Of a stretch of 6,351 bases of DNA, positions 1 through 4,034 are shown in pieces. The stretch is from Treponema sp. (GTDB lineage: Bacteria > Spirochaetota > Spirochaetia > Treponematales > Treponemataceae): positions 493 through 6,843 of the forward strand of contig DLYJ01000051.1 in assembly GCA_003447785.1 (NCBI GenBank), written 5' to 3'. The position numbers and the translations under genes are program-made. The stretch's first letter is position 1, and every line of letters starts with the position of its first letter. Below the pieces are notes generated by a model. It searched no databases. It saw only the letters and a list, made by a program, of their open reading frames with translations, and was not told where the DNA came from.

Positions 1-84
1 ATGATGGGCTTCATGGGAATGGGAAACAACCCAATGGTAGGCTGCACAGTAGCCTGTGCAGTTGCTGTTGCAGGAAGTTTCTAA
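1..84 (+). CDS. Short CxxxC peptide, copy 1 (or C-terminus of a longer protein)
   Basis: An open frame runs from base 1 to a TAA at 82-84, giving 27 residues if the first ATG is the start. In-frame ATGs lie at 1, 4, 13, 19 and 34. The gene may begin upstream, because the window starts at base 1 and no ribosome binding site can be judged. The N-terminal part is rich in Met and Gly. The C-terminal part ends CTVACAVAVAGSF, with two Cys spaced CxxxC in a small-residue Ala/Val/Gly tail. The same 13 residues are encoded again at 153-191 using different synonymous codons, which is strong evidence that the tail is translated and selected. I do not recognise the family. The size, the repeated tail and the CxxxC spacing would suit a ribosomally made, modified peptide precursor, but no maturase gene is visible here, so that is inference. 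It could also be the C-terminus of an ordinary protein. Confidence 0.55.
   Translation: MMGFMGMGNNPMVGCTVACAVAVAGSF
42..61 (+). repeat. Perfect 8-bp inverted repeat inside peptide copy 1
   Basis: CTGCACAG (42-49) and CTGTGCAG (54-61) are perfect reverse complements around a TAGC loop. Two further G-T pairs (41/62 and 40/63) could extend the stem in RNA. The hairpin spans the codons of the CxxxC segment. No T tract follows, so it is not an intrinsic terminator. It may be a by-product of alternating Cys, Ala and Val codons, since copy 2 does not keep this hairpin. Confidence 0.6.
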
Positions 85-104
85 TTTTTAGAACTACTGC
101 TTAG

Positions 105-194
105 ACAGTTGTTGCAACGGGGCAGCCATTAAGCAACCGCCAGGTTGCGACTTGTACCGTTGCCTGCGCAGTTGCAGTTGCAGGTTCATTCTAG
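105..194 (+). pseudogene. Second copy of the CxxxC peptide, no visible start codon
   Basis: The frame is open from just after a TAG (102-104) to a TAG at 192-194. Bases 153-191 encode CTVACAVAVAGSF, identical to the tail of the frame at 1-84. Of these 13 codons 7 differ, all synonymously, including Ser AGT versus TCA, which differ at every base. Weaker similarity reaches further upstream (NxxV before the tail in both). The open frame has no ATG, GTG, TTG or CTG, and there is no ATG in any + frame from 85 to 326. The copy may have recently lost its start, may use an unusual start, or may carry a sequencing error or indel in its 5' part. It is typed here as a pseudogene for that reason, although the synonymous pattern shows long selection as protein. 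It ends 18 bases before the terminator stem. Confidence 0.5.
114..163 (+). repeat. Nested inverted repeats over the 5' part of peptide copy 2
   Basis: An outer pair GCAACGG (114-120) / CCGTTGC (157-163) encloses an inner pair GCAACC (133-138) / GGTTGC (143-148) with a 4-base GCCA loop. In RNA this would fold as a hairpin within a longer stem. It lies exactly where a start codon for copy 2 would be expected. There is no T run after it. It could be an RNA element or could reflect the repetitive GTTGCA-like codons. Confidence 0.45.
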
Positions 195-212
195 TTCTTT
201 TTTGAATTGACA

Positions 213-240
213 GGGGCGCACTTAAGCGCCCCTTTTTTTT
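213..240 (+). terminator. Rho-independent terminator of the upstream unit
   Basis: A perfect 7-bp GC-rich stem, GGGGCGC (213-219) with GCGCCCC (226-232), has a 6-base loop ACTTAA and is followed directly by eight T (233-240). This is a textbook intrinsic terminator on the + strand. It lies 18 bases after the stop of peptide copy 2 and before the promoter of the next operon, so both peptide copies belong to the upstream transcript. In the opposite direction the hairpin is not followed by T residues, so it acts one way only. Confidence 0.92.
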
Positions 241-262
241 GGCTGTCATCATTATTTTCCAA

Positions 263-300
263 TTGACACAACGGGCATTTTTTAAGAATATTGTTATAAA
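263..300 (+). promoter_or_regulatory. Candidate promoter of the DUF4912-GH57 operon
   Basis: A perfect -35 hexamer TTGACA lies at 263-268, just after the upstream terminator. The -10 is less clear. AATATT (287-292) sits at an 18-base spacing but matches TATAAT at only 4 of 6 positions. A better hexamer, TATAAA (295-300), is 26 bases away, too far for a standard sigma-70 promoter. The position between a terminator and the first gene of an operon favours a real promoter. The exact start site cannot be fixed from sequence. Confidence 0.45.
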
Positions 301-326
301 AAAAACGGTTATAGCAAAAAATAATT

Positions 327-1004
327 ATGGAAATTGAAAAAATAAACAGACAATATTTGGAAACCCTGTCAAACTCCCAGCTTATTTCGCTGGGTGATGA
401 ACTGGGTATAGATATCCCTGAAGATTTAAACCGCAACTTTATCATCGCAGAACTCCTGGAAGCCGTTCTCGAATACGAAGAAGATAACGATATCGAAGAA
501 ATTGTTACAAGCGAAGAAAATGCTCCTGTTCATGATGAAACGGAAAAACTTCCAGATTCTTATAATGAAACTTCAATCACTGCACTTTTAAGAAACCCCG
601 CCTGGGTTTATGTTTACTGGGACATCAAGGCTGCAGATCTCAACAGACTTTCTGAAGACCTTTCTTACCGTTCAATGTGCCTTCGCGTATCTTTCTGGGA
701 AAACGAGGATGACGCAAGCCCTGTTGAATCCTTTGACGTTCAGGTCGGGGACAACGACAGACAGCAGTATGTTCTTCTCACACCGGGAAAAAACTTTGTC
801 CGCATTGATCTTGTAGCCCTTTACCACGGTCACGATGACGAAAACCTTGCAATTACACCTAAAATCGCACTTCCAAAAGGCGCTGTTGAATTGAATGAAG
901 CACTTCCGGGTCGTGATATTCAATTCCCTAAGCTCGTTGAGCTTTCAGGTATGAAGGAACTTCTTACCCTGCATTACGAAAATCACAGACAGTCGTTTTC
1001 CTGA
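327..1004 (+). CDS. DUF4912 domain protein with N-terminal helical domain
   Basis: A 225-residue cytoplasmic protein with no signal peptide or membrane segment. Residues about 10-50 form a short helical region (LSxxxLxxLGDELGI followed by a second helix) resembling Rho N-terminal/SAP-type helix-extended-helix folds. An acidic Glu/Asp-rich linker covers about 49-75. Residues about 80-205 match DUF4912, with its hallmark RNPAWVYVYWDI at 89-100 and an apparently beta-rich remainder (CLRVSFW, YVLLTPG, FVRIDL). Its biochemical role is unknown. From memory of the family, DUF4912 genes often accompany DUF1957-type GH57 genes, as here, where only 17 bases separate it from the next gene, implying one transcript. 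ATG 327 is the only credible start: an in-frame TAG lies at 312-314 and the next Met is residue 117. No Shine-Dalgarno sequence precedes it, only an A/T-rich leader. The family call is confident; a role as glucan-binding or regulatory partner is inference. Confidence 0.87.
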   Translation: MEIEKINRQYLETLSNSQLISLGDELGIDIPEDLNRNFIIAELLEAVLEYEEDNDIEEIVTSEENAPVHDETEKLPDSYNETSITALLRNPAWVYVYWDIKAADLNRLSEDLSYRSMCLRVSFWENEDDASPVESFDVQVGDNDRQQYVLLTPGKNFVRIDLVALYHGHDDENLAITPKIALPKGAVELNEALPGRDIQFPKLVELSGMKELLTLHYENHRQSFS

Positions 1005-1006
1005 TT

Positions 1007-1017
1007 GGAGGGGAGAG
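1007..1017 (+). promoter_or_regulatory. Strong ribosome binding site of the GH57-like gene
   Basis: GGAGGGGAGAG lies between the DUF4912 stop (1002-1004) and the ATG at 1022. Its second GGAG (1012-1015) is 6 bases from the start. It fixes the start codon of the GH57-like gene and supports efficient translation from the shared mRNA. The first gene of the operon has no comparable site. Confidence 0.85.
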
Positions 1018-1021
1018 AAAA

Positions 1022-2602
1022 ATGTCAGCAAAAAAATTATCGATTGTTGTAGTTGCACATCAGCCATATATAAGACACACGGAAGGAGAAAATTCGCCCT
1101 ACGCACAGCAGAATGATATTCTCTTTGGTGCATTAAGCCAAACTTATATTCCCATGATTAACATGCTTCACAAATTTGAGGAAGAAGGAGTTAACGCAAA
1201 GTTTTCCCTCGTTCTTTCCCCTGTTTTGTGTGCAATGCTTGACGACAAACTTATTCAGGAACAGTATGTTTCATGGCTTGACCGCTGCATTTGCTTAGGC
1301 CAGCGCGAAGTAGAACGCTTAAAAGACAATAAGGACCTTCTTGAACTTGCACAATCCCAACTGGAAAAGGCTCAAAACAATAAGGCAGACTTTGTGGAAA
1401 AATATCGCTGCAATCTTTTGAAGGAATTCGCATATTTTTACCAGAAAGAAATGATTGAACTTCTGGCAACCTGCGGTTCATACGCCTTCCTGCCACATTA
1501 CGCTGACATGGAAGAAATCCTCAACGCTCAGGTTGAAACCGGAGTTTTTTCCCATAAACATTATTTTTCTACTGCACCGGAAGGTTTCTGGCTTCCTTAC
1601 ATGGGATACAGTCAGGGAATAGAAAGAATTCTCCGCTCATACGGATTGAATTACACAATTCTTGATGCAAAGTCAGTTTTGTTCTCTCAGAATATGCCGG
1701 AAAAAGGAATTTACGTTCCTGTCCGCTGTGAAAACTCCCTTGTAATATTTGGCCGTGACGCGCTCACCCCGAAGGATATCGACGACAGCGAAACAGGCTT
1801 CAGTGCAAATAAAATTTACAAAAACCAGCACCGGGACATCGGCTACGAACTGTCAGCAGAAGAACTGGGCTGTTTTATCAAGGCTGACACTGCCCGCGTT
1901 AATTCTCTTTACCGCTACTGGTCAAAGGGAGACGAATCAAATTCAATTTATGACAGCAAAAAAGCCCGTGAACAGGCTCTTGAAGACGCAAAAACTTTCT
2001 TAAGTGAAAAAAATGCCAAACTTGCAGAAGCGTCAAAACAGATTGATGAAGATGTTTGTCTTGTCTGCTGTATCAACGCAGAAAGCCTCGGACAAAACTG
2101 GGCTGAAGGCATGGACTGGTTTGAAAACGTTCTCAGATTGAATAAAGACAGCGAATTTGCAAGCTGCTCCCAGATGTTAAAAAATCAGTTCAAGCTGGAG
2201 CGCATTACACCTTATCCCTGCGCTGCAAGCGGAAACGGTTATGGCGAAGATTTGCTGGACAGTTCAAACAGCTGGATGCTCCGTTATACACGCAAAATGT
2301 GCGAACGCATGTGCGACCTTGTCGGAAGGTTTCCCACAGATACAGGGTTAAAGGCACGCCTCCTGAACCTCGGTGCCAAAGAACTGATGATTGCACAGTC
2401 CGCAGAGTGGAGCAAAATGCTTCATAATTCATCATCCCCTGAGTACGCAAAATACAGGTTTACTGCAAGCGTAACTGCATTTACAACAGTTTTTGATTCA
2501 CTGGGATCAAACGTTGTAAGTACCGAATGGCTTACAAAGCTGGAAAAAGAACACAATCTTTTCCCGTGGATGAATTTCAGGATTTTTGCAAAGAAGATTT
2601 AA
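1022..2602 (+). CDS. GH57 branching enzyme-like protein, catalytic residues replaced
   Basis: A 526-residue protein with the length and layout of GH57 1,4-alpha-glucan branching enzymes: an N-terminal (beta/alpha)7-type domain and a DUF1957-like helical C-terminus. Recognisable regions are AHQPYIRH (12-19, conserved region 1), IELLATCGSYAFLP (145-158, region 2), GFWLPYMGY (188-196, region 3), CINAESLGQNW (350-360, region 4) and KELMIAQSAEWSKML (453-467, the usual QSSDW segment). Known active enzymes carry WLPE with Glu as nucleophile in region 3 and a DxELxGHWW-type motif with Asp as acid/base in region 4. Here Y193 (codon TAC, 1598-1600) replaces the Glu and N352 (AAC, 2075-2077) replaces the Asp. 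The region 2 His is Tyr (Y154), and the region 4 His is Q358. The reading frame is intact, so this is not a decayed gene. The likeliest role is a non-catalytic glucan-binding or regulatory protein working with the DUF4912 neighbour. It is cytoplasmic (no signal peptide) and has 14 Cys. Confidence 0.88.
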   Translation: MSAKKLSIVVVAHQPYIRHTEGENSPYAQQNDILFGALSQTYIPMINMLHKFEEEGVNAKFSLVLSPVLCAMLDDKLIQEQYVSWLDRCICLGQREVERLKDNKDLLELAQSQLEKAQNNKADFVEKYRCNLLKEFAYFYQKEMIELLATCGSYAFLPHYADMEEILNAQVETGVFSHKHYFSTAPEGFWLPYMGYSQGIERILRSYGLNYTILDAKSVLFSQNMPEKGIYVPVRCENSLVIFGRDALTPKDIDDSETGFSANKIYKNQHRDIGYELSAEELGCFIKADTARVNSLYRYWSKGDESNSIYDSKKAREQALEDAKTFLSEKNAKLAEASKQIDEDVCLVCCINAESLGQNWAEGMDWFENVLRLNKDSEFASCSQMLKNQFKLERITPYPCAASGNGYGEDLLDSSNSWMLRYTRKMCERMCDLVGRFPTDTGLKARLLNLGAKELMIAQSAEWSKMLHNSSSPEYAKYRFTASVTAFTTVFDSLGSNVVSTEWLTKLEKEHNLFPWMNFRIFAKKI

Positions 2603-3939
2603 CGCTCAAGAGTTCCAAAAGCGTTGATTTCGTCATGAATCAGTAAAAGCTGTCGGGCAGTGTTGATTGCTTCGATGGCCGGGTCGTAGCGGATTCCGAT
2701 GTTTTTGGAAAGCTCTTTTGCTTCCTGCCATTTTTGAATCGCATCTTCGATATCGTTTCTTGAACCCTTGGAATATAATTCAATTCCTTCCGCGTAACGC
2801 AGCTGAACTTGTGACTGGATGTTAGAGCGGCCCTTGTCTCCAAGGTTCAGTTTGGCGCCGAGACTTATGTGGTTAACCGGATTGAATGAAGAAGTTAAAT
2901 CCAGGGTGTAGTTGATATTCATTTTTACGCCTTTAACGTCAAACTGGCTTCCCATGCTGAATCTCGGGTTTGCGCCCTGCAGGCAGAATCCAAGTTCAAA
3001 ATCAAAGAACTTTGTAATGTTGAATTCTGCGCCTGATGCAAGGGACCACATTTCGCTTGATTTAAAATCAAGCAGGTTGATTGGCTTTCGGAATTCGACC
3101 GTAAAGAGAACCGGTTTAAAAAGGCGGTAACTCAGTCCGACGCTCACACGGGTGGGAAGGCTGTCATCAAGTTCAAATTCCGTATTAAGGCCCGTAAAGG
3201 CAAGACCAATATTGTTCAATGCTAGTCCAAAAGTAAGGTTAGGCTCTGTCGTGTTGAAGGTTTTGATAAAGTTGAACCTCATCAAAAGCCCGGCGTCCGC
3301 CATGAGACCCAGAGCCGACTGTGAAAAGCCTGAACCGCTTTTAATTTCGTCAGTCTGATTGTCCGTGTAGTCCGGCATGTTCCGCCAGGAACCGCGCACG
3401 TTAAAGCCCAGTGCAATTCCCTTAAAGTTGTAGCCCGAAAGAAAGTTGTAAGAGGCGTTGAGTGCAAATGAAGTTTCGCTGTAATAGCTTGCGGCCACCT
3501 TGTCACCGTAAAGATTGTATTCGCTGAATGGCACGTAAAAACACTTAAGCTGTGCTCCAAGTCCCAGATTGTTGAACCTGGTAGTTGCCTGCAGGGATTC
3601 CATGGCAGAGTCTGCAATCCATGAGTTGTGGAAAAATGCAGTTTCCGTGTTTTTTAAAACCGAAGATGCTGCAGGATTGTAGTCAAAAAATGAAATATCA
3701 TCTGCAAGGCCTGTAAAGCTTGTTCCAAGGCTTTCTACGCGGCCGCCTGTGGGAATGTTCAGCGAGCGGAAAACTGTAGTTCCTGCATTGTCGTCGCTGA
3801 GGCTGTCAAATACGTCTGAAAGTTTGTTGTTTATGTCCTGTAAATCAAGGGCCGCTGGGCAAAAGTTAAGCGACAGGCCCAGAACAAGGACTGAAAGAAT
3901 GAGACGATTTTTTCTGACAGCAGAAAAGTGAATTTCCAT
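2599..3939 (-). CDS. UPF0164/PorV-PorQ-like outer-membrane beta-barrel protein
   Basis: A 446-residue exported protein. A basic n-region (to about residue 12) and a hydrophobic stretch (13-26) form a signal peptide, probably cleaved near residues 29-30 (CPA-A). Cys27 does not make a good lipobox, because Phe precedes it. After a helical segment (about 33-50) comes the family hallmark, GGRVESLGTSFTGLADDISFFDYNPAA (65-91), the usual GMGGAFTAxADDxxAxxxNPAG-type motif of UPF0164 and PorV/PorQ proteins related to FadL-type barrels. Residues about 95-370 alternate polar and hydrophobic residues and end many strands with aromatics, as expected for beta strands. Residues about 375-440 switch to a TPR-like helical tail (YAEGIELYSKG, AIQKWQEAKELS, YDPAIEAI). 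The protein probably sits in the outer membrane, with transport or assembly roles inferred only from the family. The start ATG (3937-3939) is preceded by GGAG at a tight 3-base spacing. Its stop overlaps that of the convergent GH57-like gene. Confidence 0.85.
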   Translation of the reverse strand: MEIHFSAVRKNRLILSVLVLGLSLNFCPAALDLQDINNKLSDVFDSLSDDNAGTTVFRSLNIPTGGRVESLGTSFTGLADDISFFDYNPAASSVLKNTETAFFHNSWIADSAMESLQATTRFNNLGLGAQLKCFYVPFSEYNLYGDKVAASYYSETSFALNASYNFLSGYNFKGIALGFNVRGSWRNMPDYTDNQTDEIKSGSGFSQSALGLMADAGLLMRFNFIKTFNTTEPNLTFGLALNNIGLAFTGLNTEFELDDSLPTRVSVGLSYRLFKPVLFTVEFRKPINLLDFKSSEMWSLASGAEFNITKFFDFELGFCLQGANPRFSMGSQFDVKGVKMNINYTLDLTSSFNPVNHISLGAKLNLGDKGRSNIQSQVQLRYAEGIELYSKGSRNDIEDAIQKWQEAKELSKNIGIRYDPAIEAINTARQLLLIHDEINAFGTLER

Positions 3940-3942
3940 TTT

Positions 3943-3946
3943 CTCC
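3943..3946 (-). promoter_or_regulatory. Ribosome binding site of the UPF0164-like gene
   Basis: Read on the minus strand, TGGAGAAAATG places GGAG three bases before the ATG. The spacing is shorter than the usual 5-9 bases, but there is no other start codon before the signal peptide core, so this start is preferred. Confidence 0.6.
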
Positions 3947-3964
3947 AGATTTAAAACTTACCGA

Positions 3965-3970
3965 ATTATA
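3965..3970 (-). promoter_or_regulatory. -10 box for the UPF0164-like gene
   Basis: The minus strand reads TATAAT here, 26 bases upstream of its start codon. At 17-18 bases upstream the -35 region reads AGAAAA or TAGAAA, which is a poor match to TTGACA. A perfect -10 with a weak -35 suggests either an activator-dependent promoter or simply A/T-rich spacer sequence. Confidence 0.45.
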
Positions 3971-3992
3971 TGTAAATTTTCGGATTTTTTTC

Positions 3993-3998
3993 TATAAT
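3993..3998 (+). promoter_or_regulatory. -10 box for the long exported TPR protein
   Basis: A perfect TATAAT lies 36 bases before the ATG at 4035, predicting transcription from about 4005 and a leader of about 30 bases. No good -35 hexamer is visible 16-18 bases upstream (the region reads TGTAAA at 3971-3976). It lies inside the CCGAA inverted repeat. Confidence 0.55.
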
Positions 3999-4034
3999 GC
4001 TTAATAAGATTTACCGAAAATAAGAAAAGATAAA

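Larger units (their letters stand above)
3958..4021. promoter_or_regulatory. CCGAA repeat cluster, candidate shared operator
   Basis: TTACCGAA occurs twice as a direct repeat (3958-3965 and 4011-4018). An inverted copy, ATTTTCGG (3976-3983), pairs with CCGAAAAT (4014-4021) as an 8-base inverted repeat centred near 3998, on the rightward -10 box. CCGAA/TTCGG also forms a smaller inverted pair at 3961-3965 and 3979-3983, around the leftward -10. Repeats flanking both -10 boxes of a divergent promoter are a typical layout for a regulator binding both genes. No regulator is known for it, and the sites are short enough that chance is possible. Confidence 0.4.

Noticed and set aside
94..189. Minus-strand 31-residue frame rich in Gln and Leu, starting ATG at 187-189
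   Set aside because: It is the complement of the Ala/Val/Cys repeat codons of peptide copy 2, whose synonymous conservation already explains the sequence, and it has no supporting ribosome binding site.
105..200. Integron attC-like recombination site, given the nested GTTGC/GCAAC repeats
   Set aside because: The core GTTRRRY and RYYYAAC boxes are not present in the right places, and the repeats are accounted for by the peptide-coding codons.
92..205. Cys-rich + strand frame (many Cys between 92 and 205) overlapping peptide copy 2
   Set aside because: It has no start codon, and its residues do not match any reading of copy 1, whereas the other frame matches the copy 1 tail exactly.
191..445. 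Minus-strand 84-residue frame containing CPLCQ
   Set aside because: It overlaps the terminator, the promoter region and the 5' part of the DUF4912 gene, has low-complexity Ser/Ile/Phe composition and no ribosome binding site; the Cys pair arises from the complement of intergenic sequence.
2601..2625. Intrinsic terminator between the convergent genes
   Set aside because: The stem AACGC/GCGTT is only 5 bp with a 15-base loop and no T run on either side.
3282..3617. 111-residue frame on the minus strand inside the UPF0164-like gene
   Set aside because: It is an out-of-frame shadow of a well-supported barrel gene, with Thr/Pro/Trp/Arg-rich composition and no family resemblance.
3850..3939. Lipoprotein signal in the UPF0164-like protein at Cys27
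   Set aside because: Phe stands at -1 and Asn at -2, which do not suit even the relaxed spirochaetal lipobox; cleavage by ordinary signal peptidase near Ala29/Ala30 fits better.
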